64,000 nucleotides of DNA, from assembly GCA_000341795.1 (NCBI GenBank), contig AODO01000018.1, forward strand, positions 1-64,000, written 5' to 3'. Both the position numbers and the translations under genes were made by a program. The stretch is from Rhodococcus triatomae BKS 15-14. Its GTDB lineage: Bacteria > Actinomycetota > Actinomycetes > Mycobacteriales > Mycobacteriaceae. The notes under the pieces are model-generated. The model saw only the letters and a list, made by a program, of their open reading frames with translations, was not told the DNA's origin and made no database searches. Shown piece by piece: positions 9,219 through 31,300 of the stretch. How positions within the stretch are numbered: the first letter of the stretch is position 1; each line of letters begins with the position of its first letter.

Positions 9219-9991
9219 TGGTTGTGGATGGAGTGACCGGGCGTTCCGTACTCGTCACCGGTGCCGCGGGCGGCATCGGCGCGGCGTGCGCTCGCGTGCT
9301 CGACTCGGTGGGTGCCACCGTGGCCCGGTGGGACCTAACCGGCGATGCCGGCGCGGACCTCGGGTCCGGCGGCACGCTCGCGGTGGACGTCACCGACGCG
9401 GACGCCGTCGCGGCGGCCTGGGACACCACCGAACGAGCGGTGGGTCCGATCTCCGTCCTGGTCCACGCGGCCGGGGTCCTGCGGACCGGCTCCGGGACCG
9501 ACCGCGGCGACGACTGGGACGTCTGCATGGCGGTCAACGCGACCGGCACCCGCAACGTCGCGGGCGAGGCCGGCCGTCGGTTCGTGACGGCCGCCGCGGC
9601 CGGTGCGCAACCCGGTGTCATCGTGGGGGTTTCGTCGAATGCCGCATCGACACCGCGAACGGCGATGGCGGCCTACGGCGCGTCGAAGGCGGCCGCGACC
9701 GCCTACCTGCGCAGTCTCGGACTGGAACTGGCGCCACACGGCATCCGCTGCAACATCGTCTCGCCGGGATCCACGGACACGCCGATGCTGCGTGGAATGT
9801 GGGCCGAGGACGACGAGTCGGCGGCCGTGGTGGCCGGCGACGCGGCGTCGTTCCGGCTGGGGATTCCGCTGCGACGGATCGCCCGACCGGAGGACATCGC
9901 GCAGACCGTGCTGTTCCTGTGTTCGGACGCAGCGCGCCACGTCACGCTGCACGACCTCCGCGTCGACGGCGGAGCGACGCTCGACATGTGA
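9218..9991 (+). CDS. dhbA: 2,3-dihydro-2,3-dihydroxybenzoate dehydrogenase (EntA type)
   Basis: A 257-aa short-chain dehydrogenase that oxidises 2,3-dihydro-DHB to DHB with NAD. It has the glycine-rich VTGAAGGIGAA motif near residue 13, and the catalytic Ser and YxxxK in VSSNAAS...YGASKAA. The first start, ATG 9218, overlaps the iron box and has no ribosome site, so the transcript may be leaderless. GTG 9224 and GTG 9233 are alternatives that keep the Rossmann fold. The isochorismatase gene follows 56 bp downstream. Confidence 0.92.
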   Translation: MVVDGVTGRSVLVTGAAGGIGAACARVLDSVGATVARWDLTGDAGADLGSGGTLAVDVTDADAVAAAWDTTERAVGPISVLVHAAGVLRTGSGTDRGDDWDVCMAVNATGTRNVAGEAGRRFVTAAAAGAQPGVIVGVSSNAASTPRTAMAAYGASKAAATAYLRSLGLELAPHGIRCNIVSPGSTDTPMLRGMWAEDDESAAVVAGDAASFRLGIPLRRIARPEDIAQTVLFLCSDAARHVTLHDLRVDGGATLDM

Positions 9992-10047
9992 ACCACCCCA
10001 GCAGAACTCGATCGAAAACAGAAACCGACAGACCAAGGAGAGACCGG

Positions 10048-10710
10048 ATGGCAATCCCGCCCATCGCGCCGTACGAACTGCCGAGCCGCGACGAGGTGTC
10101 CGCCGACCGGGTCGACTGGACGCTGGACTCGTCGCGCTGTGCGCTGTTGATCCACGACATGCAGAAGTACTTCGTCGACGCGTACGAGCCGGGAACCGAG
10201 CCGATCTCGTCGGTCCTGGCGAACATCGCGACCATCAGGGAGGCCTGCACGCGGGCCGGGATCCCGGTGATCTACACGATGCAGCCGGGCGATCAGCATC
10301 CGTCCCGGCGGGGAATCCTGGCCGACTTCTGGGGCGTGGGCATGACCACCGGCCGCGACACCGAGGTCGTCGAGGAACTGGAGCCGCGGCGGTCGGACAT
10401 CCAGGTCACCAAATGGCGCTACTCGGCGTTCCAGCGCACCGATCTGCGTCAGCTCCTCGGCCACTTCGGGCGCGACCAGCTGATCGTGACCGGCGTCTAC
10501 GCACACATGGGCTGCATGCTCAGCGCCAGCGAGGCCTTCATGAGCGATGTCGCGCCGTTCATGGTCGTCGACGCGACCGCGGACTTCACGCGGGACGAGC
10601 ACCTGATGGCGCTGGAGTACGTGGCGAAGCGCGCCGGCATGGTGCCGACGACCGCCGATGTCGTCGCGGCGATCGACGCGACCGCCGTCGACGAGCTGCG
10701 CACCGCGTAG
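10048..10710 (+). CDS. dhbB: Isochorismatase (EntB type) lacking the aryl carrier domain
   Basis: Hydrolyses isochorismate to 2,3-dihydro-DHB and pyruvate. The 220-aa protein has [12 protein letters not shown] with the catalytic Asp, [11 protein letters not shown], and [14 protein letters not shown], which mirrors the EntB signature including the catalytic cysteine loop. EntB and DhbB usually carry a C-terminal aryl carrier domain of about 75 residues. This protein stops at the isochorismatase domain, and a separate carrier is encoded at 40047. The ATG at 10048 follows AAGGAG at good spacing. Confidence 0.95.
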   Translation: MAIPPIAPYELPSRDEVSADRVDWTLDSSRCALLIHDMQKYFVDAYEPGTEPISSVLANIATIREACTRAGIPVIYTMQPGDQHPSRRGILADFWGVGMTTGRDTEVVEELEPRRSDIQVTKWRYSAFQRTDLRQLLGHFGRDQLIVTGVYAHMGCMLSASEAFMSDVAPFMVVDATADFTRDEHLMALEYVAKRAGMVPTTADVVAAIDATAVDELRTA

Positions 10711-10724
10711 TGGGGGTGGCCGCC

Positions 10725-10745
10725 GGGGGTCAGTCCGTGACCCCC
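10725..10745. terminator. Hairpin at the dhbB/dhbC convergent ends
   Basis: GGGGGTCA and TGACCCCC pair perfectly (8 bp) around a 5-base loop. The hairpin overlaps the dhbC stop codon and lies 15 bp past dhbB, so it could terminate both genes. Confidence 0.6.
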
Positions 10746-11866
10746 AGCGCGGCCATGATCGTGCCGAATTTCGTTGTGGTCTCGTCGAGTTCGCTGTTCG
10801 GCTCGGACGCGGCGACGATGCCGCCGCCCGCGTGCGCCACGACCCGGAGGCCGTCCGCGGCGATCTGGGCGCAGCGAATGGCCACCATCCATTCACCGTC
10901 GCCCGAGGCGTCGCTCCAGCCGACGGCACCGGCGTAGAAGCCACGCCCGCCCTCGACGTCGAGGATGGTGCGCATCGCCTCGTCCGTGGGTGTTCCGCAG
11001 ACGGCAGGCGTGGGATGGACGGCCAGCGCCAGTTCCAGCGCGGAGACGCGGGGATCGCGGAGGGTCGCCCGGAGCGGTGTGCCGAGGTGCCACAACTGCG
11101 GTGTGGTGGCGAGAACGGGACCGGACGGAACCTCGATGTCGGTGCACAGTGGCGCGAGCGACTCCTTGAGCGACTCGACGACATACGAGTGCTCGGTGAG
11201 GTCCTTCGTCGACTCGGCGAGTGCGCGACCGAGAGCGGCGTCGAGGTCGGGGTCGGGGTCGCGTGGCGCGGACCCGGCGAGGGGGTGACACGTGACGGTG
11301 CGGCCCTGCCTGCGGATCAGCACCTCCGGACTCGACCCGACGAGGCGGACGCCGCGGTGATCGCCACCGGCGGGGCTCAGGTCAACGGAATAGCCGTTTC
11401 CGCTGGGGTCGGCCGCGACGAGGCGGGCGAGGACCGCGCGATGGTCCAGCGGTTCCGCCGCGTCCAGTTCGACGGCGCGGGCGAGAACGACCTTGCGCAG
11501 CGACGTCTCGCGCAGTCGGGTGACGGCGTCGGAGACGCGGCGGGTGTGTTCGGCAGGTGTGGGCAGGTGCCGGCGGACGGTGACGGCGGGAACACCGGGT
11601 GGGGTGCCGACGGGAAAGGGAGTGGAGGTGACGTCGAGTCGACCGGGGACGGTGAGTGCAGCGGGTTCCCGCACGTCGAAGGGAAGTGCCCCGGCGATCA
11701 CGTGGCCCGCGCGCACCCGGGCGACGGCCTCTGCCGGGTCGGCGATCGTGTCGGCGACTCCGTGCGCGGTCACGGTGCCGTGCGGGCGGGACAGGACGAA
11801 ATGGGGCCCTGCACCGTCGGTCGGCGGGTGTGGTGTGGCCGCGTTCGGGGCCGTGCCGGTTGTCAT
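10730..11866 (-). CDS. dhbC: Isochorismate synthase (EntC/DhbC type)
   Basis: Converts chorismate to isochorismate with Mg2+, committing chorismate to DHB. The 378-aa protein has the chorismate-binding fold, with [11 protein letters not shown] (lysine region), [21 protein letters not shown], and a C-terminal AIRCAQI...AGGGIV block. The ATG at 11866 is preceded by CAAGGAC, whereas the upstream ATG at 11911 adds a low-complexity tail next to the iron box and has no ribosome site. It shares the 11919-11937 iron box with divergent panD. Confidence 0.94.
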   Translation of the reverse strand: MTTGTAPNAATPHPPTDGAGPHFVLSRPHGTVTAHGVADTIADPAEAVARVRAGHVIAGALPFDVREPAALTVPGRLDVTSTPFPVGTPPGVPAVTVRRHLPTPAEHTRRVSDAVTRLRETSLRKVVLARAVELDAAEPLDHRAVLARLVAADPSGNGYSVDLSPAGGDHRGVRLVGSSPEVLIRRQGRTVTCHPLAGSAPRDPDPDLDAALGRALAESTKDLTEHSYVVESLKESLAPLCTDIEVPSGPVLATTPQLWHLGTPLRATLRDPRVSALELALAVHPTPAVCGTPTDEAMRTILDVEGGRGFYAGAVGWSDASGDGEWMVAIRCAQIAADGLRVVAHAGGGIVAASEPNSELDETTTKFGTIMAALGVTD

Positions 11867-11918
11867 GTGTCGTCCTTGCCGGGGTCGAGGTTCTCGATCG
11901 ACCCCTGTCACCCATTTC

Positions 11919-11937
11919 TTCGCTTAGGCTAACCTAC
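11919..11937. promoter_or_regulatory. IdeR/DtxR-type iron box between dhbC and panD
   Basis: TTCGCTTAGGCTAACCTAC matches the 19-bp consensus at about 16 positions. It ends 5 bp before the panD start and lies 52 bp upstream of dhbC, so a bound repressor would probably block both promoters. Confidence 0.9.
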
Positions 11938-11942
11938 TGATC

Positions 11943-12350
11943 GTGAATCGCATCATGCTGTCCGGGAAGATCCATCGTGCCACCGTCACGCAGGCAGATC
12001 TGCACTACGTCGGATCGGTGACCATCGACGAGGACCTGATGGACGCCGCCGATCTGCTCGAGGGCGAGCAGGTGCACATCGTCGACATCGACAACGGTGC
12101 GCGCCTGGAGACCTATGCGATCGCCGGTGCCAGGGGCACGGGTGTGATCGGTATCAATGGAGCTGCGGCACACCTGATCTCGCCCGGCGATCTGGTGATC
12201 ATCATGGCGTACCGGCATGTCGACACCCGTGAGGCCGCAGATTTCGTTCCTCGCGTGGTCCACGTCGACGCCGACAATGCGATCGTCGAGCTCGGCACCG
12301 ACCCCGCCGAGCCGGTGCCGGGCGCGGCGGATCAGCTCGCGACCCGCTGA
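11943..12350 (+). CDS. panD: Aspartate 1-decarboxylase (PanD)
   Basis: Makes beta-alanine from aspartate as a pyruvoyl enzyme. The 135-aa proenzyme shows [21 protein letters not shown], whose Gly-Ser pair is the self-cleavage site creating the pyruvoyl group, and the conserved GAAAHL stretch. The GTG at 11943 gives the normal N-terminus. No ribosome site precedes it and an iron box ends 5 bp upstream, so a leaderless iron-regulated transcript is likely. PanD normally supports pantothenate synthesis. Here it may supply beta-alanine to the siderophore, since one NRPS adenylation domain looks beta-alanine-like. Confidence 0.95.
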   Translation: MNRIMLSGKIHRATVTQADLHYVGSVTIDEDLMDAADLLEGEQVHIVDIDNGARLETYAIAGARGTGVIGINGAAAHLISPGDLVIIMAYRHVDTREAADFVPRVVHVDADNAIVELGTDPAEPVPGAADQLATR

Positions 12351-12382
12351 CGTCACCGGTTCCGTCGTTTCCGGGATGCAGG

Positions 12383-13255
12383 TCAGTGGTGCTCCCGGCG
12401 ACGGTGCTCCATCGATTCGACGGCCTGGTCGCGCAGCGCCCGAACACGTGCAAAGGTGCCGCTGACCGGGACGCGCCAGTACCCCGATGCATCCAGCTGG
12501 TTCTTCGGCACACCGCGCTCCTTCGCCACCGCGCGGAGTTCCCGCACGATCGCGGCCTCGCCGGCGACCCACATCCATCCGTCGCCCGTCTGCGGGACGA
12601 CGCGCCGCACGGCATCCGCGAGGACCGTTGCGTCGGACGTTCCGGTCCGCCGATGCACCCAGGTCACACCGACGAGGTCGTGCTGCTCTTCCGCGGGCCC
12701 GTCAACCAGGACCACCGCGTGCAGTGACGCCGGGTCGTCGTGTGTCTCGACGTACCGGCCGATGGCGGGCAGTGCCGTCTCGTCGCCTGCCAGCAACCAC
12801 CAGTCCGCGCCGACCGGCGGGATCGTCGAGACCTTCGGTCCGGCCAGATGCAGGACGTCACCGGGTTTCGCGTCGCGGGCCCAGTTGCCGCCGACGCCGT
12901 GGCCGTGCACCACGAAGTCCAGGTCGAGTTCGCCGGTGTCGGCGTCGAATCGGCGGACCGTGTACGCGCGTGCGACGGGTGCGGGCTTGCGCGGCCAGTG
13001 CAGGTGGCCGTCGTGCTGCTCGGGCAGCACCGGCTCGGTGTCGCCTTCCTCGGGCAGGAACACCTTGACGTAGTCGTCGGCGCCCTCGGTCCGGAAGGCG
13101 GTGACGTCGAACCCGCCGCTGCGGAACGCGCCGAGCTGGTCGCCGCCGACGGTGATCCGCCGCATCCGCGGCGTGACCTCGGTGGTTCGGACGACCGTGA
13201 GTTCACGCAGGACGATCGGGAGGTCGAGCCGCTGGGACGGCGTGGTCACCGGCAT
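12383..13255 (-). CDS. Siderophore-interacting protein (ViuB/SIP ferric reductase)
   Basis: A 290-aa flavoprotein that probably reduces ferric siderophore in the cytoplasm to release iron. It has RAYTVRRFD (FAD-binding RxYT), VHGHGVGGNWA, LAGPKV, and WLLAGDETALPAI, the NAD(P)H-domain signature of the SIP family. The ATG is at 13255. It converges on panD, with 32 bp between stops. A weak iron-box-like sequence lies about 25 bp upstream. Confidence 0.92.
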   Translation of the reverse strand: MPVTTPSQRLDLPIVLRELTVVRTTEVTPRMRRITVGGDQLGAFRSGGFDVTAFRTEGADDYVKVFLPEEGDTEPVLPEQHDGHLHWPRKPAPVARAYTVRRFDADTGELDLDFVVHGHGVGGNWARDAKPGDVLHLAGPKVSTIPPVGADWWLLAGDETALPAIGRYVETHDDPASLHAVVLVDGPAEEQHDLVGVTWVHRRTGTSDATVLADAVRRVVPQTGDGWMWVAGEAAIVRELRAVAKERGVPKNQLDASGYWRVPVSGTFARVRALRDQAVESMEHRRREHH

Positions 13256-13278
13256 ACGCGTGGTCCTTTCCAGAACTG

Positions 13279-13294
13279 AGATAGGTCATCCTAA
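13279..13294. promoter_or_regulatory. Weak iron-box-like sequence upstream of the SIP gene
   Basis: On the minus strand it reads TTAGGATGACCTATCT. TTAGG and CCTA half-sites are present, but spacing is shorter than in the 19-bp consensus and only about 11 positions match. Location upstream of a siderophore reductase is the main support. Confidence 0.35.
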
Positions 13295-13464
13295 CTTCAT
13301 CGACGTCGATCGTCCTCGGTCGGGTTGACCGCGCGAGGGCCGGTGGCCCGGCGTCGTCACCTCCCGCAACGTCGTCCGTTGATCGACGCACCCCACGGCC
13401 GCGCGCGCGGAAACTACTGTCGACGGGCGAAAGTGCAACCACCCCAACGAAAGGCTCTTCCTGC

Positions 13465-14586
13465 ATGCTTCGCGCCACTGGACTGTTCGCCGGACTCGTC
13501 GCAGCCACGCTGGCGGCCGCCTCGGCCACCTCGGCCACGGTCGTGCACGCCGTCCCCGCGGACCCGGGCGTCGTCGTGGGCGACCCGATCGACGATCCGG
13601 CGCTCGGCGTCGAGGGGGCATCGCAGGTGGTGACGTTCACCTACCGGACGGCGGGCGCCGAGGGGACTTCGAGCGGGCAACTCCTGGTTCCGAAAGGCGC
13701 GGCACCCGAGGGTGGTTGGCCGATCGTGGCGTGGGCGCACGGCACCGTTGGCATGGCGGACGGGGACGCGCCGACCCGCTCCGGAGTTGTCTACGACCTC
13801 TATCGGACGCTGTTCGCGGACTGGCTGCAGCGGGGGTTCATGATCGTGGCGACCGACTACGCGGGCCTTGGTACCGCCGGTGTGCATCCGTACCTGAATG
13901 CCGACGTCGCCGCCCACAACGTCGTCGACTCGGTGCGGGCCGCGCGCGAGCTCGTTCCGGCGGCGTCGGAGCGCTGGGCGGTGGCCGGTCAGTCCCAGGG
14001 TGGTCATGCCGCGCTCGCGACCGCGGCGAGGGCTGCGGACCTCGCTGCCGACCTGGATTTCCGAGGCACCTTCGCCAGTGGGGCCCCGACGAATCTCGAT
14101 CGCCTCGTCGGCCTCGCCGGTCCCGACTTTCCCGATCTGCGCCTGGACGGGTTGACCCTCTACATCGCCTACATCGCGGCCGGATTGAGGGCGTCGAGGC
14201 CCGATCTCGACGTGAACGGCTACCTGACCCCGCAGGGACGCGAACTCGTCGATGCGGCCGACACGACGCCGCTGGCGCAGTTCAAGCCGATCGCCAACGG
14301 GATCGCGGTTCGCGACCTGTTCGCCCGGCCACTGGCCGGGACGCCCTTTCCGCAGGCCGTCACGGACTACCTGGGAGTGCCGTCGACCGGATTCGAGCAG
14401 CCGCTGATGCTCGTTCAGGGGCTGGCGGATCGGGTGGTGCCTCCGGTGCTGACGCTGTGGTACGCCGCGGACCTGACGCTGGCGGGTGAACGATTCACGC
14501 TGCGACTGCCGAGCGGCGGGCACGTCGAGGGCCTGGGGCAGTCGGTACCGGAGGTCGGCGCGTTCCTCGATCGACTCCTGCACTGA
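13465..14586 (+). CDS. Secreted lipase/esterase (secretory LIP family)
   Basis: A 373-aa alpha/beta-hydrolase with a signal peptide (about residues 1-30, LFAGLVAATLAAASATSATVV). The nucleophile elbow is GQSQGG, an oxyanion-region AHGTVG lies upstream, and the C-terminal GLADRVVPP and GGHVEG supply the likely Asp and His. It resembles secretory lipases of mycolic-acid bacteria. The ATG is at 13465. It sits inside the siderophore locus without its own iron box. A role as siderophore esterase is possible but unsupported; an ordinary secreted lipase is as likely. Confidence 0.85.
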   Translation: MLRATGLFAGLVAATLAAASATSATVVHAVPADPGVVVGDPIDDPALGVEGASQVVTFTYRTAGAEGTSSGQLLVPKGAAPEGGWPIVAWAHGTVGMADGDAPTRSGVVYDLYRTLFADWLQRGFMIVATDYAGLGTAGVHPYLNADVAAHNVVDSVRAARELVPAASERWAVAGQSQGGHAALATAARAADLAADLDFRGTFASGAPTNLDRLVGLAGPDFPDLRLDGLTLYIAYIAAGLRASRPDLDVNGYLTPQGRELVDAADTTPLAQFKPIANGIAVRDLFARPLAGTPFPQAVTDYLGVPSTGFEQPLMLVQGLADRVVPPVLTLWYAADLTLAGERFTLRLPSGGHVEGLGQSVPEVGAFLDRLLH

Positions 14587-14624
14587 TCGAGCGGCGGGTA
14601 CCGGGTGCCCGGCCTGGCCGATAC

Positions 14625-14643
14625 ATAGAATAGGCTACCCTTA
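14625..14643 (+). promoter_or_regulatory. IdeR/DtxR-type iron box upstream of NRPS 1
   Basis: ATAGAATAGGCTACCCTTA matches the consensus at about 14 of 19 positions, with an intact TAGGCTA centre. It ends 61 bp before the GTG start of the first NRPS. Confidence 0.8.
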
Positions 14644-14704
14644 CCAACTTGCTGCCTGTTCGCCGTCGAACGGGCACGTCGAGCGCGGTGGTGAGGAGTA
14701 GTCG

Positions 14705-25279
<10,575 letters not shown>

Positions 25280-25282
25280 GAG

Positions 25283-25301
25283 TTTGGTTAGGCTAACCAG
25301 A
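25283..25301 (+). promoter_or_regulatory. IdeR/DtxR-type iron box between NRPS 1 and NRPS 2
   Basis: TTTGGTTAGGCTAACCAGA contains the perfect core GGTTAGGCTAACC and matches the consensus at about 16 of 19 positions. It starts 4 bases after the NRPS 1 stop and 53 bases before NRPS 2, so NRPS 2 probably has its own iron-controlled promoter. Confidence 0.92.
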
Positions 25302-25335
25302 ACTTGCCGGTCGTTCGCCCGGCGCGGCCGAGACG

Positions 25336-28300
25336 GTGGAGTGTAGAGAAGTGCAGTTGGCGTTCCCGGTGACCGCTGCCCAGCGCAGCATCTACTTCGG
25401 TCACCAGCTCGATCCGGTCGGTCACCTGTACAACACCGGCATGTACACCGAGACCCTCGGTGAACTCGACATGGACCGGATCGTGTCGGCCTGCACGTCG
25501 GTCCTCGACCAGGCCGAGACCTTGCACGTGAACTTCGACATCGGCGCCGACGGCGAACTCGTGCAGACGCTTCGCGTCGATCGCGACCACGAGATCCCGG
25601 TCCTCGACTTCCGCGGAGAGCCCGATCCCGAGGCGGCGTCCCTGGCGTGGATGCGGGAGCGGATGAGTGTCCGTGTCGACCTCGCCTCCGACCTGCTGTT
25701 CACGTTCGCCATCCATCGCGTCGGGGACGACAAGACGCGGATCTACCAGCAGTACCACCACATCGTGAACGACGGGTACGGCTTCGCCCTGGTGCTGAAC
25801 AAGGTGATGCGCGCCTACGCGGACGGCGCCGCACCGGACATGACCGAGGAATGGTCCCTCGCCCGGTTCGTCGACGCCGATCTGGAGTACACCGGCGGCG
25901 ATCAGATCGTCGCCGACCGGGAGCACTGGCTCGCCGAGCTCGCCGACCTCCCCGCCGTGCCGCGCCTCATCCCGGTCGACCACCCGCCCGCGCCCGGTGT
26001 CACCCACACCACCGTGACGATCGACGCCGAGCAGCGTGTACGTCTGGAGGCATACGGCAAGGACCACGGACTGCGGTTGCCGATGATCGTGATCGGTCTC
26101 CTGAGTGCCTACGTCGCCCGGGCCACCGATACCTCGGACATGGTGCTCGCCCTGCCCACTACCGCCCGCGGCACCCGCGAGCTGCGGACCACGCCCGGCA
26201 TGGTCGCGAGCGTGCTGCCGATGCGGTTCGAGGTCGGACCGGACGCCCGCATCGCCGACGTCGCCGGCGCCGCCGACAAGAAGATGTGGGCCCTGCTCAA
26301 GCACGGCCGGTTCCGCGGCGAGGCGATCGGCCAGGAACTCACGGCGCGGGATCCGAACTGGCGGCCCCCGGCCGTCGGCATCAACGTCATGCCGGCGTCG
26401 ACTTCCCGGGTTCAGATCGGCCGGGAGTCCGACGCACACATGCTCGCCTCCGGCCCGGTCGGGGAACTCGAGTTCATCGTGCTCCTGCACAAGGCGTCGC
26501 AGCCGATCGAGATCGGGCTCCGCAGCCACCCCGGCAACGCCGACCGCTGCGTCGAGATCGCCGACGACCTGGCCGATTTCGTCGAGGCCTTTCTCGCCGA
26601 CACCGACACGACGGTGTGGGCACTGCCCGCGGCAACCCCCACCACCCCGGACCCGGACCGGACCCACGACCAGGACGGTGCCGGCCCGCTCGCCGTGCCG
26701 CCCGCACTCGCCGCGCGCCGGGACGCCCAGATCCCGGTCGACGCCACCCTCCGCAGTCTGCGGATGCCCGCACCCGAGGGCCTCACCCACGACCAGCTCG
26801 TCGCCGCCGTGGACGCCCTCGTCTCCCACCATCACGCGCTGCGTACGATCCTGACCGCGCCCGCGCCGATCCTGTGGCTCCTCGCCGTCGCCGAGACCGT
26901 GGACGCGGCCTCGTCGGTCCACGTGCTCGAACCGGGCGCGGCCGTCACGGACGAGACGCATGCGGCCGGGGTCTCGCCGGACGTCGCCGCGGGCCGCCCC
27001 CTGAGTGTCGTGTGGACCCGCGAATCGAACGAACTGATCCTGCTCGCCCCTGCGGGACTCGTCGACGAGCGCTCGTGGGCCGTGGTCGAGGAGGACTTCA
27101 CCAGCGCCCTGCGCAGCGTGCGCCGTGGCCGCGCAGTGGCCCTGCCCGCCGTGCCCGTCTCCCTGAAGACGCACGCGCAGCGGTTCACGGCCGAGGCCGC
27201 ACAGCCCGCCCGGCTCGCCGAGCTGGTGACGTGGATGTCGGTGCTGGCCCCCGGTGCCGAACTCGTCACACCGGCGGACCCCGCAGGCCCGGCCACAGGT
27301 CTCGAGGTGACGCTGTCGCCGAGCGAGTACACCGACGCGGTCACCACCGTCCCCACACTCGTCAAGGGCGAACCCGGCGACGTCTGGGCGGCGGCGACCG
27401 CACTCGCCGTCTCCCGGTGGCGCGGGACCGCCGGTACGGCAACCGAAATCGTGGGCGGAATCCCCACCGAACTCGTGATCGACCTGTGGCGTGACGGCCG
27501 GGCAGACGGTAACGGCGCTCGAGGCCTCGCCCGGGACGAAGACGTGGACCGCACCGTCGGACCGCTCGACTGGTCGGCGCCCGCCCGGCTCATGCTGGGC
27601 GACGATCCGCTCTCCGTGCTGCGCTCCGCGAAGGAGCGCATCCGGTCCGCGGGCGGCATCGGGTTCCCGATGCTGCGCTACGCGAACGTGCAGGCCGGTC
27701 CCGCCCTCGCCGCACTTCCCGCTCCGCAGGTGTCCGTGCGCGCGGGCGGTGACCACATCGGACGCCGAGCGCTCGACGTCTGCATCCGCCCCGACGGGCA
27801 CGGCGGGGCCACGGTCCGGTTCGAGTCCGACCACGGACTCGGCGACGCGGGGTTGGCCGCACTCGCCGCACAGTGGCGCCGGGCGCTGACCGAGCTCGTG
27901 GAGCTCGTGGGCAGCGCTTCCGGTTCGGCACGGCTGACGCCTTCCGACCTTCGGCACATCGAGCTGACCCAGGAGGAGATCGACCGCGTCGAGGCGGTGG
28001 CGCCGGTGGTGGTCGAGGACATCTGGCCGCTGTCCCCGTTGCAGCGTGGACTCTTCTTCCAGTCCGTGTTCGACGACGCCCGCGACATCTACACCGCGCA
28101 GTTCTCCCTCGACTTCGGGCACCGCATCGACATCGCACGTCTGCGTGCCGCGGCGACCGCGTTGTCGGACGAGAACCCCACGGTGCGTGCCGGATTCACC
28201 AACGACGGGCTGACGGATCCCGTGCAGTTCATCGGCAGCGGACTCGAGGTCCCGTTCACCGAGGTCGACCTGTCCGGCCTGCCGGCCGACAGCCAGGAGG

Positions 28301-31300
28301 CGCGGGCCCAGGAGCTCATGGCGGCCGACCGCGCCAAGCCGTTCGATCTCACCTCCCCGCCGCTGTGGCGGATGCTGTTGCTGCACCTCGGCGACGGCGT
28401 GGACCGGCTCGTCGTGAACCGCGAGTTCATCCTGTGGGACGGCTGGTCCGGCGCATTGTTCGTCGACCAGCTGCTCGCCCGGTACGCCGGGGACACGGTG
28501 ACCGCGCCGGAGGCCGGCTTCACCGACTACCTGTCCTGGCTCGCCGACCGCGAGCCCGACGCCGCGGCCGCAGCCTGGCGCGACGCGTACGCCGGGTTCG
28601 ACACACCCACCCTCGTCGCCGGACCGAACAAGGGCGGCGTCCCCGTCGTGCCGACGCGGATCGAGTCGTACATCGACGCCGAGCTCACCTCCGCGCTGCG
28701 CGAGCGGGCGCGGACCGGTGGCGTCACCCTCAACGCCCTGATGAACGCGGTGATGGGGTTGCTGCTGTCCGCCGAATCAGGCCGCACCGACGTGGTGTTC
28801 GGCTCCACGGTGGCGGGACGGCCCACCGAGATCGTCGGCCTCGACCGCGTGCTCGGCATGTTCCTCAACACGGTGCCCGTCCGGGTGACCCTCGATCCCA
28901 CCGAGACCGTCGGTGCGCTGCTGCGCCGCATGCAGGACGAGTACGTCGAGCGGATGGAGCACGAGTACCTCGGCCTCGGCGAGATCCAGCGGGCGACCGG
29001 TCACACACAACTCTTCGACACCCTGTTCGTGCTGCAGAACTTCAAGAGCGCCACCGAGATGGCCGCGCAGTCCGCCAAGCACGACATCGTCGGTGAGGAC
29101 AGCCTCGACCACACGCACTACCCGCTGGCGGTGGTCGTTTCGCCGGGCGCGATGCTGCACGTCAAGATCGACTACCGCGCCGATCTGGTCGCGGCGGACC
29201 GCGCCCACGGCTTGCACGACCGGTTCGTGGATCTGCTCGGCACCATCGCGCACGACGCCGACCGGCTGGTCGGCCAGGTGCCCGCGCTCAACGTCGCCGA
29301 GCTCGCCGCCGCACGCGCGGAGTGGTCGCAGCCGTTGCCGGTGGTGGAGGACGCGACCATCGCCGAGATGCTCATCGCCAAGGCCACGCAGATCCCCGAT
29401 GAGATCGCGCTGGTCTTCGATGCCGAGCGCGTCACCTACGGTGAGCTCGCCGACCGCGTCGAGGGCCTCGCCCGGCACCTGATCGAACGTGGTGCGGGAC
29501 CGGAAACCGTGGTGGCGCTGGGTCTTCCGCGTACCGTGGACATGGTCGTCGCGTTGTTCGCGGTGCTGCGTGCCGGTGCCGCCTACCTGCCGCTCGAACT
29601 CGACCAGCCCGACGAGCGCCTCAAGGTGATCCTCGCGGACGCGGGGCCCGCACTCGCCGTCACGACGACGGCGGTGCAGGACCGGCTGGACCTCGACCCG
29701 CACCGGTCGATCCGTCTCGACGAGGCCCCCGACCTCGACGGATCCACCCTCACCGAGCTCGAACTGGGACTCTTCGCGCCCGGCACGCCGCACCGGTTGG
29801 ATCACCCCGCCTACGTCATCTACACCTCCGGATCGACCGGCAGGCCGAAGGGTGTCGTCACGCCCTACCGCGGCCTGACCAACATGCAGCGCAACCACCA
29901 GGACGAGATCTTCGATCCCGTGGTCGCCGGTCAGAGTGGTCGCCGGATGCGGGTGGCGCACACGGTGTCCTTCGCGTTCGACATGTCCTGGGAGGAACTG
30001 CTGTGGCTCGTGGAGGGCCACGAGGTGCACATCTGCGACGAGGACCTGCGACGCGACGCGCAGGCGCTGGTGCAGTACTGCGACCGGATGGGCATCGACG
30101 TCGTGAACGTCACGCCCACCTACGCGACCGCGCTGATCTCGGAGGGCCTGCTCGATCAGGGCACTCGCCCCGACGGCGGCACCTCCCACCGCCCGCCGCT
30201 GGTGCTCCTCGGCGGCGAGGCCGTGCCCGACTCGGTGTGGAACCGGCTGCGGGACACCGACGGAACCCTCGGCTACAACCTGTACGGCCCCACCGAGTAC
30301 ACGATCAACACCCTCGGCGCCGGCACCGGCGACAGCCACACGCCCACCGTCGGAACCCCGATCCGCTCGACACGGGCCCACATCCTCGACCCGTGGCTGC
30401 GCCCCGTCGTCGACGGTGTCGCGGGCGAGCTGTACATCGCGGGCGCCGGGCTGGCTCGCGGCTACCTCGGCCGCGTCGACCTCACCGCCGACCGCTTCGT
30501 CGCGAACCCGTTCGAGCCGGGTACGCGCATGTACCGCACCGGCGACTTCGTCCGCAGGCGCCCCGGCGCCGTGGGGGAGCCCGACGGGATCATCGACTAC
30601 CTCGGCCGCATCGACGACCAGGTGAAGATCCGCGGCTATCGCGTCGAGTTGCACGAGATCGAGTCCGTCGTCGAGGCGCATCCGGCGGCCGCGTCCGCCG
30701 CCGTCGTCGCGGTCGACGACCCGCTGGTGCCCGGGGTGAAACGTCTTGCCGCGTACCTCGTTCCCGCCGTCGGGGCAGGTGACGGCGCCGTCGCCGAGGT
30801 GCTCGACCATCTCCGAGCGCAGCTCCCCGACTACATGGTGCCGTCGAGCCTGCAGGTGATCGACGCGATCCCCATGACGGTGAACGGCAAGCTGGACGCG
30901 AAGGCGCTGCCCGCGCCCGAGGTCCGGACGACCGCGGGCAGCCGCGAACCGGCCACCGAGGCGGAGCGGGTGCTGTGCGAGCTGTTCGCGGACCTGCTCG
31001 GACTCGGCAGCGTCGGCGCCGACGACGACTTCTTCGAACTCGGCGGGCATTCGATGATCGCGATGCGGGTCGTCAGCCGGGTTCGGGCGGAATTCGACGT
31101 CCAGCTGACCATCCGGGATCTGTTCGACGCGCGGACGCCTGCCGAACTCGCGCGTCTGCTGCCTGCCGCGGCGAGCGCGCTGCCGCCGATCGTCGCGGGG
31201 CCGCGGCCCGACCGCGTTCCGCTGTCGGCGGCGCAGGAGCGATTGTGGCTGCTCGCCGAGATGGGCGGCGCAGCGACGGGGTCCGTACCGGGCGACAGTC

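Noticed and set aside
8722-10710. A 662-aa frame ending with the isochorismatase, suggesting a fusion
   Set aside because: The upstream part reads dhbE antisense and dhbA out of frame. The isochorismatase has its own ATG with AAGGAG at 10048.
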